Notes: generated by a model not told the origin, from the sequence alone. Shown: positions 1 through 6,460, numbered from the stretch's first letter. The stretch is 6,898 nucleotides of DNA from Pseudomonadota bacterium (GCA_023392135.1 JAEVZQ010000470.1:1-6898), one strand, 5' to 3'. Numbers and translations: made by a program.

Positions 1-566
1 GGATGGCGTATTTCACGCCGACCGTGCTGCCGATGATCGCGGTCGCCAATATCTGGCTGTTCTTCTACACGCCGCAATACGGCCTGCTCGAACAGCTGCT
101 GGGCCTGCTCGGCTTTCCATCGCACAATTGGCTCGGCTCCAAGGACACGGCACTCGCTGCGGTCACAGCAGTTGCGATCTGGAAGGAGGCGGGCTTCTTC
201 ATGATCTTTTATCTCGCCGCCTTGCAGCAGATTCCACCCAGCCTGTCGGAAGCCGCTGCGCTGGAGGGCGCTTCGCGCTGGACGTATTTCCGCCGCGTGC
301 AGTTCCCGCTGCTGATGCCGACGACGCTGTTCGTTCTCATCAACGCGGTGATCAACGCATTCCGCATGGTGGATCACCTGTTCGTGCTGACGCGCGGCGG
401 CCCGGATAACGCGACGACGCTGCTGCTCTACTACATCTACGAGGTCGGATTCAGCTTCTGGGATACGGCGTATGCCGCGACGTTGACGGCCGTTCTGCTC
501 GCGGCACTCGCGTTCGCCGCCCTCGTTCAGTATGGCGTCCTCGAAAAGCGGATCCATTATCGATGA
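1..566 (+). CDS. Carbohydrate ABC transporter permease, UgpA/MalF-type (5' end outside window)
   Basis: Inner-membrane permease subunit of a binding-protein-dependent importer for a sugar or glycerol-3-phosphate-like solute. The reading frame is open to the left edge. The visible 187 residues (from an internal ATG at 3) are the C-terminal two-thirds of a family usually about 290-300 residues long, so roughly 100 N-terminal residues are missing. Several hydrophobic segments are visible. The cytoplasmic EAA loop that docks on the ATPase is clear at visible residues 83-105 (SEAAALEGASRW, then FPLLMP), matching the EAA---G---------P-LP pattern. RGGP-N-T followed by a YIYE-type segment near the C terminus is typical of UgpA-like permeases. 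The TGA stop overlaps the next permease start (ATGA), implying translational coupling and a heterodimeric channel. The binding protein and ATPase genes are not in the window, so the substrate cannot be named. Confidence 0.93.
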   Translation, partial: MAYFTPTVLPMIAVANIWLFFYTPQYGLLEQLLGLLGFPSHNWLGSKDTALAAVTAVAIWKEAGFFMIFYLAALQQIPPSLSEAAALEGASRWTYFRRVQFPLLMPTTLFVLINAVINAFRMVDHLFVLTRGGPDNATTLLLYYIYEVGFSFWDTAYAATLTAVLLAALAFAALVQYGVLEKRIHYR

Positions 567-1405
567 GAGCGGCGGAGACATATGGACCCTATGAGCCGCG
601 CGGAACCGGGCGTCTGCTGGAAAGCATCGCCGCGTGGATGCTGGCGATCCTCTGGATCCTGCCGCTCGCCTACGCGGTGTGGACCGCTTTCCACCCGCCG
701 GAGTTCTCAGTTCGGTTCGATCCGACGGCTCCGCTGACCTTCGAGAATTTCACGCGCGCCTGGTCAGCCGCGCCGTTCGCGCGCTATTTCCTGAACACGG
801 TGATGCTGGTCACGCTGGTGCTGGTTTCGCAGCTCGTGCTGTGCACGCTCGCCGCCTACGCCTTCGCGCGCTACGATTTTCCGGGCAGCTCCATCGCCTT
901 CGCGCTCGTGCTGGCGCAGCTCATGATCATGCCCGATGTGCTGATCGTGGAGAACTACAGCACGCTGAATACGCTCGGTCTGATCGACTCCATTCCAGCC
1001 ATTGCGCTGCCCTATGTGGCCTCGGCGTTCGGCATTTTCCTGCTGCGCCAGACTTTCAAGACGGTGCCGAAGGAGCTCGACGATGCCGCGCGGGTCGAAG
1101 GGGCGTCGGCGCTGCAGACGCTGCTCAAAGTCTATGTGCCGCTCGCGAAGCCGATTTATCTCGCCTACGGCCTCGTTTCAGTCAGCTATCATTGGAACAA
1201 CTTCCTCTGGCCGTTGATCGTGACCAGCTCTGTCGAGTCTCGTCCGCTGACGGTCGGCTTGCAGGTCTTCTCCTCGACCGATCAGGGGATAGACTGGGCG
1301 ATCATCTGTGCCGCGACGCTGATGACCTCGGCGCCACTGCTGGTCGGGTTCCTGCTGTTCCAGCGCCAGTTCGTGCAGAGCTTCATGCGCGCGGGTATCC
1401 GCTGA
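563..1405 (+). CDS. Carbohydrate ABC transporter permease, UgpE/MalG-type
   Basis: Second inner-membrane permease of the same importer, 280 residues, the usual length for the UgpE/MalG group. About six hydrophobic segments are visible, near residues 24-44, 76-98, 110-130, 145-165, 200-222 and 246-268. The EAA loop lies at 171-197 (ELDDAARVEGAS, then VPLAKP), with DAA in place of EAA. This is a common variant that keeps the invariant glycine. The NNFLWPLIV segment at 212-220 is characteristic of MalG-type C-terminal halves. The ATG at 563 overlaps the stop of the upstream permease, which fixes the start. The gene ends 27 bp before the convergent phaB stop codon. The substrate is unknown; a sugar or glycerol-3-phosphate derivative is a family-level guess. 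Confidence 0.95.
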   Translation: MRAAETYGPYEPRGTGRLLESIAAWMLAILWILPLAYAVWTAFHPPEFSVRFDPTAPLTFENFTRAWSAAPFARYFLNTVMLVTLVLVSQLVLCTLAAYAFARYDFPGSSIAFALVLAQLMIMPDVLIVENYSTLNTLGLIDSIPAIALPYVASAFGIFLLRQTFKTVPKELDDAARVEGASALQTLLKVYVPLAKPIYLAYGLVSVSYHWNNFLWPLIVTSSVESRPLTVGLQVFSSTDQGIDWAIICAATLMTSAPLLVGFLLFQRQFVQSFMRAGIR

Positions 1406-1432
1406 GAGCGACACTCTTGGCTAAGCTTTCCC

Positions 1433-2158
1433 TCACGCCATGTACTGGCCGCCGTTGGCGTCGAGGCAGGCACCCGTGATGAAGCCAGCCTCGTCTGCTG
1501 CCAGGAAAGCAACGCAACGCGCTATTTCCTCCGCGGTGCCGAGCCGGCCGACGGGGATGTACGGAATGATCTTGGTCTCGAGAACCTCTTTCGGCACGGC
1601 CGCCACCATCTCCGTGGCGATGTAGCCCGGCGCGATGATATTGCAGGTAATGCCTTTGGCAGCACCCTCCTGGGCGAGAGCTTTGGAGAACCCCAGCAAC
1701 GCGGCTTTCGAGGCCGAGTAGTTCGTCTGCCCCATCTGCCCCTTGCGGCCGTTGATCGAGGATATGTTGATGATGCGCCCGAAATTCCGGGCACGCATGC
1801 TTTCGATCACCAGCCGGCACATGTTGAAAACGGAATCGAGATTGGTCCGGACGACGGTGTCCCAATCTTCCTTCTTCATGCGATGCAGCATGCCGTCGCG
1901 CGTGATGCCGGCGTTGTTCACCAGCACGTCGACGGGCCCGAGATCCTTGACGATCTGCCGGACACCGTCCTCGCACGCGGTGTAATCTCCAACATCGAAC
2001 TTGTAGACCGGAATTCCGTGCTCGCTCTGGAACTGGCGCGCCACGACGTCGTTGCCGCCGTAGTTTGCTGCGACGCGATAGCCTTTGTTCTTGAGCGCGA
2101 TGGAAATCGCGGCGCCGATGCCGCGTGTGCCTCCCGTGACGACCGCCACACGTGCCAT
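1433..2158 (-). CDS. phaB: Acetoacetyl-CoA reductase PhaB (PHB synthesis)
   Basis: Cytoplasmic short-chain dehydrogenase that reduces acetoacetyl-CoA to (R)-3-hydroxybutyryl-CoA, normally with NADPH; this is the second step of polyhydroxybutyrate synthesis. The protein is 241 residues, near the length of known PhaB proteins. The Rossmann motif TGGTRGIG is at 8-15 and NNAG at 81-84. The catalytic residues are Ser134, Tyr147 and Lys151, within NISSINGRKGQ and TNYSASK. The Q-x-G-Q-TNY segment (Gln141, Gln144) matches the PhaB substrate-binding region and separates it from plain FabG reductases. The frame is open further upstream, but ATG 2158 is chosen because GGGAGG sits just before it and the protein then begins MARVAVVTGG as in the family. 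It lies downstream of phaA with a hairpin between them. FabG activity is the main alternative, less likely given context and motif. Confidence 0.95.
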   Translation of the reverse strand: MARVAVVTGGTRGIGAAISIALKNKGYRVAANYGGNDVVARQFQSEHGIPVYKFDVGDYTACEDGVRQIVKDLGPVDVLVNNAGITRDGMLHRMKKEDWDTVVRTNLDSVFNMCRLVIESMRARNFGRIINISSINGRKGQMGQTNYSASKAALLGFSKALAQEGAAKGITCNIIAPGYIATEMVAAVPKEVLETKIIPYIPVGRLGTAEEIARCVAFLAADEAGFITGACLDANGGQYMA

Positions 2159-2200
2159 GGTTCCCTCCCAAAGGTTGGAAGCGCTATGATAGGACGATAA

Positions 2201-2206
2201 TGTCAA
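2201..2206 (-). promoter_or_regulatory. Possible -35 element for phaB
   Basis: A perfect TTGACA reads on the minus strand about 43 bp upstream of the phaB ATG, inside the phaA-phaB gap and beyond the phaA hairpin. No good -10 box lies at the usual 16-18 bp spacing; a TATCAT is present but only 10-11 bp away. It may mark a phaB-specific promoter or be chance. Confidence 0.25.
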
Positions 2207-2229
2207 CGACGGATTGAGGTTCGTCATAA

Positions 2230-2260
2230 ATGAGGCGGCGGAGCATGCTCCGCCGCTCAT
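2230..2260 (-). terminator. Hairpin downstream of phaA, terminator-like
   Basis: Arms GCGGCGGAGCA (2235-2245) and TGCTCCGCCGC (2246-2256) form a perfect 11-bp palindrome with no spacer. It is extended by ATGA/TCAT pairing around one bulged base. On the minus strand it begins 31 bp after the phaA stop and is followed by a short T run (TTTAT). The stem is strong and the U tract short, so it could be a partial terminator or a mRNA-stabilising element within a phaA-phaB transcript. Confidence 0.6.
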
Positions 2261-2291
2261 CCTATCAGATTTTGCAGCTTTCGGAGCGGCT

Positions 2292-3479
2292 TCAGTCGCG
2301 CTCCACACACATGGCGACGCCCATGCCGCCACCGATGCAGAGCGTTGCCAGTCCTTTCTTCGCATTGCGCCGCTTCATTTCGAAAAGAAGCGTATTGAGG
2401 ACGCGCGCACCGGACGCGCCGATCGGATGGCCGATGGCGATGGCGCCGCCGTTGACGTTGACTTTTTCGGTGTCCCACCCGAGGCCCTTGTTGACGGCGC
2501 AGGCCTGGGCGGCGAACGCCTCGTTGGCCTCGATGAGATCGAGGTCCGCAACTGTCCAGCCAGCTTTCTCCAGGGCTTTCTTGGATGCCGGAATCGGCCC
2601 CGTGCCCATGATGGACGGGTCGACGCCCGCGTGCGCCCATGACACGATGCGGGCCAGCGGCTTAATTCCCCGGCGCTCGGCTTCAGCGAGTGTCATCAGC
2701 ACAACGGCGGCAGCGCCGTCGTTGATTCCGGAGGCATTGCCCGCCGTCACCGTGCCGTCCTTGTCGAACGCGGGGCGCAGCTTCGCGACAGAATCATACG
2801 TGGTGCCTTCGCGGATGTACTCGTCGTCGGAAACGACCGTCTCGCCCTTGCGCGTCTTGATGGTGACGGGGGCGATCTCGTCCCTGAACTTGCCGGCCTT
2901 CTTGGCGGCCTCTGCCTTATTCTGGGACGCAACCGCGAACCTGTCCTGCTCCTCGCGCGTGATCTGCCACTGCCGGGCGACGTTTTCCGCAGTCGTCCCC
3001 ATATGGTAGCCGTTGTAGGCTTGCCACAGGCCGTCCTTGTTCATCGTTTCGTTGAACTTGAGGTCGCGCATCTTGGTGCCTTCGCGCAGGTGCGCGCAGT
3101 GGGGTGCCTGGCTCATGCTCTCTTGACCGCCTGCAACGACGACGGAGGACGAGCCGAGCTCGATCTGTTGGGCACCAAGTGCAACCGCCCTGAGCCCCGA
3201 GCCGCAGAGCTGGTTCATGCCCCAGGCCGGGCTGTCGACCGGAATGCCGGCGGCGATCGACGCTTGGCGCGCGGGGTTCTGGCCCTCGCCCGCGGTGAGG
3301 ATCTGGCCCATGATGACCTCATCGACCTCGCCCGGCTCGATGCCGGCCCGCTCGATGGCCGCCTTGATGGCGACCTTGCCAAGCTCGTGCGCCGGAAGGC
3401 TCGAAAGCGAGCCATTGAACGAACCCACGGGCGTGCGAGCGGCGCTCGCGATCACAATTGTCGAACTATTTGCGCTCAT
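2292..3479 (-). CDS. phaA: Acetyl-CoA acetyltransferase (beta-ketothiolase) PhaA
   Basis: Cytoplasmic biosynthetic thiolase that condenses two acetyl-CoA into acetoacetyl-CoA, the entry step of PHB synthesis (also reversible in ketone metabolism). The protein is 395 residues, near the usual 390-395. The acylated nucleophile Cys92 lies in [10 protein letters not shown]. The active-site His351 lies in [14 protein letters not shown], and the C-terminal catalytic Cys381 in CIGGGMG. NEAFAA (319-324) and GGQESMS (117-123) are further thiolase signatures. ATG 3479 is chosen over the longer open frame because AGGAG precedes it and the protein then starts [19 protein letters not shown] like the family. 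It is divergent from phaR across a control region with PhaR-type operator motifs, and phaB follows downstream. The adjacent phaB and phaR make PhaA more likely than a degradative AtoB or FadA. Confidence 0.96.
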   Translation of the reverse strand: MSANSSTIVIASAARTPVGSFNGSLSSLPAHELGKVAIKAAIERAGIEPGEVDEVIMGQILTAGEGQNPARQASIAAGIPVDSPAWGMNQLCGSGLRAVALGAQQIELGSSSVVVAGGQESMSQAPHCAHLREGTKMRDLKFNETMNKDGLWQAYNGYHMGTTAENVARQWQITREEQDRFAVASQNKAEAAKKAGKFRDEIAPVTIKTRKGETVVSDDEYIREGTTYDSVAKLRPAFDKDGTVTAGNASGINDGAAAVVLMTLAEAERRGIKPLARIVSWAHAGVDPSIMGTGPIPASKKALEKAGWTVADLDLIEANEAFAAQACAVNKGLGWDTEKVNVNGGAIAIGHPIGASGARVLNTLLFEMKRRNAKKGLATLCIGGGMGVAMCVERD

Positions 3480-3579
3480 TGTCGCTCTCCTGGGATGACC
3501 CGGCTGGTAGTGACGGTTCGCCGTGCTCAGAACGTGGGCTCCCGTCGCCCTGATTGGAAGGGAATGCGATATTTGACTA

Positions 3580-3608
3580 CGATAGCAGTCTGCTGTTGCA
3601 GCGGGCAA
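3580..3608 (-). promoter_or_regulatory. Candidate phaA promoter
   Basis: On the minus strand TTGCCC (3608-3603) and CTATCG (3585-3580) are separated by exactly 17 bp and lie about 100 bp upstream of the phaA start. The match to consensus is partial. The CTGC-N4-GCAG operator candidate falls in the spacer, the position expected for a repressor that blocks RNA polymerase. This is an inference from spacing and motif only. Confidence 0.4.
3585..3601. promoter_or_regulatory. Candidate PhaR operator 1 (CTGC-N4-GCAG)
   Basis: CTGC-TGTT-GCAG at 3590-3601 matches exactly the CTGC-N3-4-GCAG target described for PhaR of Paracoccus denitrificans and Rhodobacter. An overlapping GCAG-T-CTGC lies at 3585-3593. 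It is between divergent phaA and phaR, within the spacer of the proposed phaA promoter. Confidence 0.65.
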
Positions 3609-3628
3609 TGCATCGTTTGATGCAGTGC
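3605..3628. promoter_or_regulatory. Candidate PhaR operator 2 (TGCATC-N4-GATGCA)
   Basis: A perfect inverted repeat TGCATC (3609-3614), spacer GTTT, GATGCA (3619-3624) is flanked symmetrically by GCA (3605-3607) and TGC (3626-3628). The arms therefore match at 9 of 10 positions. The TGCA-rich character and closeness to operator 1 suggest a second PhaR site. It could instead bind another regulator. Confidence 0.5.
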
Positions 3629-3662
3629 AGTAAGCCTATGAGACTGACGGGCGATTAATGTA

Positions 3663-3690
3663 TTGCCACGACCGGGCACTGTGCTAGCTT
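3663..3690 (+). promoter_or_regulatory. Weak candidate phaR promoter
   Basis: TTGCCA (3663-3668) and TAGCTT (3685-3690) are spaced 16 bp apart. Transcription would begin near 3697, downstream of the TTG at 3689 and about 25 nt before ATG 3722. The -10 match is poor, so this is only a pointer. Confidence 0.2.
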
Positions 3691-3721
3691 GTCAAATGGA
3701 GCCACTGTCAAGATCTTCCCC

Positions 3722-4393
3722 ATGCTCAGCAAAAGCGACCCTCCCGCCGACAAGAAGGAGGCGGTGGTCATCAAGAAGTACGCCAACCGGCGTCTCTACA
3801 ATACGGAGACGAGCACGTACGTGACGCTGGAGGATCTTGCTGCGATGGTGAGATCTGACCGCGATTTCGTCGTCTACGACGCTAAGACGGGCGACGATCT
3901 CACCCACTCCGTGCTGACCCAGATCATCGTCGAGCAGGAAGGGCGTGCCGGCGGCCAGACGCTGCTTCCGATTCCGTTCCTGCGCCAGCTCATCCGCTTT
4001 TACGACGACAGCATTGCCAGGATGGTTCCAAGCTACCTGCAAATGAGCCTCGAAACATTGGCGAAGGAGCAGGAGCGCTTCCGTGCCCAGTTCTCGCACA
4101 TGCTTGGTCAGAGCCCATTCGGCACGGCCGCGCTCGATGCCATGCAGGAGCAGACCCGCAAGAACATGGCCATGTTCGAAAAGGCCATGGCGATGTGGAC
4201 GCCATTCGGTGGGGCGCAAGCTCCGGGTGCGAAGCCGCAGGAGGAAGCGGGTCAGCCGGGCGCAGCCAAAGGTGCTCAGCCAGCTCAGGCGAAGGCTGCC
4301 TCAGAGGAGGCCAGCAAGTCCGATCTGGATGACCTCAAGGCGCAGCTTGCCTCGATGCAGGAAAAGATTGAGAAACTGTCGCAGAAGCGGTGA
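3722..4393 (+). CDS. phaR: Polyhydroxyalkanoate synthesis repressor PhaR
   Basis: DNA-binding repressor that, in studied relatives, binds nascent PHB and releases phasin, phaR and other pha promoters. The protein is 223 residues. The PHB_acc N-terminal DNA-binding domain is at about 14-73 (KKYANRRLYNT, STYVTLEDLA, DFVVYDAKTG). It is followed by the PHB-accumulation domain at about 80-125 (LLPIPFLRQLIRFY, MVPSYL). A helical segment rich in Met and Phe (about 135-162), an Ala/Gln/Pro-rich linker (163-198) and a short charged coiled coil (200-222) complete it. The frame opens at TTG 3689, but ATG 3722 is preferred because the family N terminus then fits. Neither start has a clear Shine-Dalgarno sequence; GGAG at 3698 is too far from the ATG. 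It is divergent from phaA across operator-like repeats, so autoregulation is likely. Confidence 0.94.
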   Translation: MLSKSDPPADKKEAVVIKKYANRRLYNTETSTYVTLEDLAAMVRSDRDFVVYDAKTGDDLTHSVLTQIIVEQEGRAGGQTLLPIPFLRQLIRFYDDSIARMVPSYLQMSLETLAKEQERFRAQFSHMLGQSPFGTAALDAMQEQTRKNMAMFEKAMAMWTPFGGAQAPGAKPQEEAGQPGAAKGAQPAQAKAASEEASKSDLDDLKAQLASMQEKIEKLSQKR

Positions 4394-4399
4394 GCAATT

Positions 4400-4441
4400 G
4401 GCGAATAGTGATCCAGGGCTTTTCGCATTTCCCTACTCGCC
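4400..4441. terminator. Possible bidirectional terminator between convergent genes
   Basis: GGCGAATAG (4400-4408) pairs with CTACTCGCC (4433-4441) at 8 of 9 positions, with an inner AGGG/CCCT match and a TTTT in the loop. It fills the 39-bp gap between the phaR stop and the convergent GGDEF/EAL stop and overlaps the latter. There is no U tract on either side, so termination is uncertain. Confidence 0.3.
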
Positions 4442-5821
4442 ATCCGCTCCCAAAACCACCGGCTCTCCGAAGTGGAAGCCCTGCAGGTAGTCGACGCCGA
4501 TATCGGCCAGCAGCCGGGCCGTTGCCTCGTCGCCGACCCATTCGGCCACGGTTGACAGATTCAGGCTGCGGGCAAGCTCGACCATCGCCTTGATGAAGAC
4601 CTGATCGGCGCTGTCCCTCGGCAGGTTGCGGACGAATGCTCCGTCGATTTTCACCATGTCGATAGCAAGGTGTTTCAAGGTCCGGAACGAGGTGTAGCCG
4701 GCGCCGAAATCATCGATGGCGACCCGGCAGCCAAGCTCTTTCAACGCATCGACGAATGTGACGGAGTGGTCGAAGTCCTGGATGGCTGCCGTCTCGGTGA
4801 TCTCGATCGTAAGCCGTTCCGCCAGCCCTCCACAGCTCGTCAGCCCTTGAAGGGCGACCAGCCAGTCGTGATCGTTGCACGTCAGGCCCGATACGTTGAT
4901 GGCGAGATGAAGATCCGGCCTGTCGTAGAGAAGGTCGATGGCCAACTCCAACGCACGCCGGTCAACAAGACGGGCAAGGCCCAATTGCTCGGCAATGCCG
5001 ATGAATTTCCCGGCGGCGACGGTTCGCCCCTCTGGCAGCTCCATGCGCAGCAGGCCTTCATGGAAAATCGGCTGCCACGTGGCCGTCGAGACGATCGGCT
5101 GCAAGGCAAGCCGCATGCGGCCCGATTCCAGCGCTGACACGACATCTCTGGCGACGCGGCCATTTCGGCTGCGCGCGTAGTCGTCAGCCCAGTCCGGATC
5201 GTGGCCCGCGAAACCACCCCCGGACCCGTATTTCACACGAGACAGTGCACGCTGCGCCCTGGTCAGAGCTTCGTTGGTGCTCGACGCCTGCTCAGGAAGG
5301 ATGATGCCGCCGATCGATGCCGTTGTCGCAAGGCGGCAGGCGGAGGTCTCCAGTCGCGCCTCCTTGACCGCTCTCAGCAGACGATCGGCCGTGCTGCGCA
5401 TCTCGTCCGCGCTTTGGGCTGGAACGAGCAGTCCGAACTTGTTCGATGAGTATCGACCGAGCAGCCAGCCCTCTTCGAGCTCTGCCGTGAGCACTCGCGC
5501 CACCGCGCAGATCAGCTCGTCCCCCACCTCGAACCCGAATATCTCGTTGGTGATCGAGAGATCGTTGATGCCGATCAGGAGCAATGCGCAGGGCTCGTGA
5601 CGTCCATGATCAGCCTCGAAGATGTGATCCAGCGCCCCGATGAGATGCCGCCGGGCGAGGAGGTGCGTCAGCGCGTCGCGCTCTAATGGGTGCAGAGGAT
5701 GTGGTTCGTCGCGGAAATCGGCAGGATCTTCAGGCCGTACTGAGAGGGGGATGCCGCGCTCGATCGGCTGCTCGCCACCGCGAGCCATCGGTGGTGGCTG
5801 CAGCTTGAATACCCTGGTCAC
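4433..5821 (-). CDS. Cyclic-di-GMP protein, degenerate GGDEF plus EAL phosphodiesterase domain
   Basis: Predicted cytoplasmic protein of 462 residues that likely hydrolyses cyclic-di-GMP. After about 50 unassigned residues comes a GGDEF-like domain (about 50-200). Its signature is SSNKF (125-129) in place of GGDEF and no RxxD inhibitory site is seen, so it should not make cyclic-di-GMP. The EAL domain (about 222-455) keeps the catalytic set: Glu255 (EGL instead of EAL), Asn309 (INVS), Glu340/Glu343 (EITE), Asp370-Asp371 (DDFGAG), Lys391 (KID), Glu427 and Gln447 (LQGFHFGEP). AEGVE reads AEWVG. No membrane segment or sensor domain is seen. GTG 5821 is preferred because GAGG sits 6 nt before it; TTG 5842 (7 residues longer) and ATG 5788 lack a ribosome site. 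It converges on phaR. A link to PHB control is unproven. Confidence 0.9.
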   Translation of the reverse strand: MTRVFKLQPPPMARGGEQPIERGIPLSVRPEDPADFRDEPHPLHPLERDALTHLLARRHLIGALDHIFEADHGRHEPCALLLIGINDLSITNEIFGFEVGDELICAVARVLTAELEEGWLLGRYSSNKFGLLVPAQSADEMRSTADRLLRAVKEARLETSACRLATTASIGGIILPEQASSTNEALTRAQRALSRVKYGSGGGFAGHDPDWADDYARSRNGRVARDVVSALESGRMRLALQPIVSTATWQPIFHEGLLRMELPEGRTVAAGKFIGIAEQLGLARLVDRRALELAIDLLYDRPDLHLAINVSGLTCNDHDWLVALQGLTSCGGLAERLTIEITETAAIQDFDHSVTFVDALKELGCRVAIDDFGAGYTSFRTLKHLAIDMVKIDGAFVRNLPRDSADQVFIKAMVELARSLNLSTVAEWVGDEATARLLADIGVDYLQGFHFGEPVVLGADGE

Positions 5822-5853
5822 GCCTGACCTCGACAACTCCAAAGAGGGGCGAG

Positions 5854-5873
5854 GTTAGCGGCTACAGCCTAAC
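5854..5873. promoter_or_regulatory. Dyad upstream of the GGDEF/EAL gene
   Basis: GTTA (5854-5857) and TAAC (5870-5873) enclose GGCT-AC-AGCC (5860-5869), a nearly perfect 20-bp dyad. It sits 33-52 bp upstream of the chosen GTG start. It could be an operator, or a hairpin in the leader. No regulator is known for it. Confidence 0.3.
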
Positions 5874-5876
5874 AAG

Positions 5877-5913
5877 CTCTGAAGGGCGGCAAACATTTCC
5901 GGCTCTTCAGGAG
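5877..5913 (-). terminator. Possible terminator hairpin after the membrane-protein gene
   Basis: CTCTGAAG (5877-5884) pairs with CTTCAG plus AG (5905-5913) around one bulged G. On the minus strand it begins 6 bp after the membrane-protein stop codon. The 20-nt loop and missing U tract make it weak. Confidence 0.25.
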
Positions 5914-5918
5914 GAATG

Positions 5919-6332
5919 TTACTCGCCAATCTGGAAATCACGCCGGGCAACGCGGATGCCGATCGTGTAGCCCGCGACCACATCGATCAGCGCGGCCATC
6001 GTGATGAAGAAGAAGACTGAGCTTGCGGCCTGCCTCACCAGCAGGAACTCGATGAGGCAAACCACGAAGACGATCATTGAAAGGCCGTGATCGAGCAGGG
6101 ATGCCGTCGTCGTGTAGGTCGCCTTCAGGAGCTCGATGAAGAGCAGCACCAGCACCAGGAGAATCAGGAAGTCACCCCAGGTGAAGACCCAGACCGCATT
6201 CTGCTGCAGCATCGGGATCTCGAACAGCCGCGTGCTCAGGATCTCGCTCGGTGTTGCGCTGCCGCCCAGCAGAACGATGGCGTTGTACAAGATCAACGCC
6301 ACGGCAATCAGCGGAATGGCTCTCAGCGACAT
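5919..6332 (-). CDS. Four-helix inner-membrane protein of unknown function
   Basis: I do not recognise a named function. The protein is 137 residues and mostly hydrophobic, with four predicted membrane segments near residues 5-24, 46-69, 83-99 and 104-126. A loop with a few polar residues (25-45) follows helix 1, and the tail is basic then acidic (RVARRDFQIGE). Acidic residues lie in or next to the helices (Asp54, Glu67, Asp81, Glu95, Asp117). The IELLKA segment after helix 2 and the arrangement loosely resemble small PsiE-like membrane proteins, but the similarity is too weak to name it. The start is well supported: GGAGGAG lies 4 nt before ATG 6332. G/C-biased third positions support real coding. 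It lies between rpmF and the cyclic-di-GMP gene, all on the minus strand, with gaps of over 90 nt, so it is probably transcribed separately. Confidence 0.85.
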   Translation of the reverse strand: MSLRAIPLIAVALILYNAIVLLGGSATPSEILSTRLFEIPMLQQNAVWVFTWGDFLILLVLVLLFIELLKATYTTTASLLDHGLSMIVFVVCLIEFLLVRQAASSVFFFITMAALIDVVAGYTIGIRVARRDFQIGE

Positions 6333-6416
6333 CGCACTCCTCCGGATCTCAGCCGATCAGTCAGGGCCTATACCGGGTGCGGAAGCTGAAATTATGTCAG
6401 CCGGAGCCTAAGCCCA

Positions 6417-6435
6417 GCGGCGCACAGCGCGCCGC
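6417..6435 (-). terminator. GC-rich hairpin downstream of rpmF
   Basis: GCGGCGC (6417-6423) and GCGCCGC (6429-6435) form a perfect 7-bp stem with loop ACAGC, 25 bp beyond the rpmF stop on the minus strand. No U run follows, so it is terminator-like at best. A second small repeat, GCTGA/TCAGC (6385-6401), follows it. Confidence 0.4.
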
Positions 6436-6460
6436 CTCCCCCCGAGGGCCGGTTCGCGCT

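Noticed and set aside
1405..1417. Small AGAG/CTCT repeat between the second permease and phaB
   Set aside because: The 4-bp stem without a U tract is too weak to call a terminator.
634..1479. Open plus-strand frame of 281 codons overlapping the second permease
   Set aside because: It is a shadow frame of the permease gene: the residues are Arg/Ala/Gly-rich with no family motif, while the overlapping frame has a clear EAA loop and membrane segments.
2230..3009. Open plus-strand frame of 259 codons opposite phaA
   Set aside because: It is antisense to a thiolase with all catalytic motifs, and is Ser/Ala/Pro-rich low-information sequence as expected from a high-G+C shadow.
3573..3578. TTGACT on the plus strand as a -35 for phaR
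   Set aside because: No acceptable -10 lies 16-18 bp downstream; the sequence there is part of the TGCA repeats.
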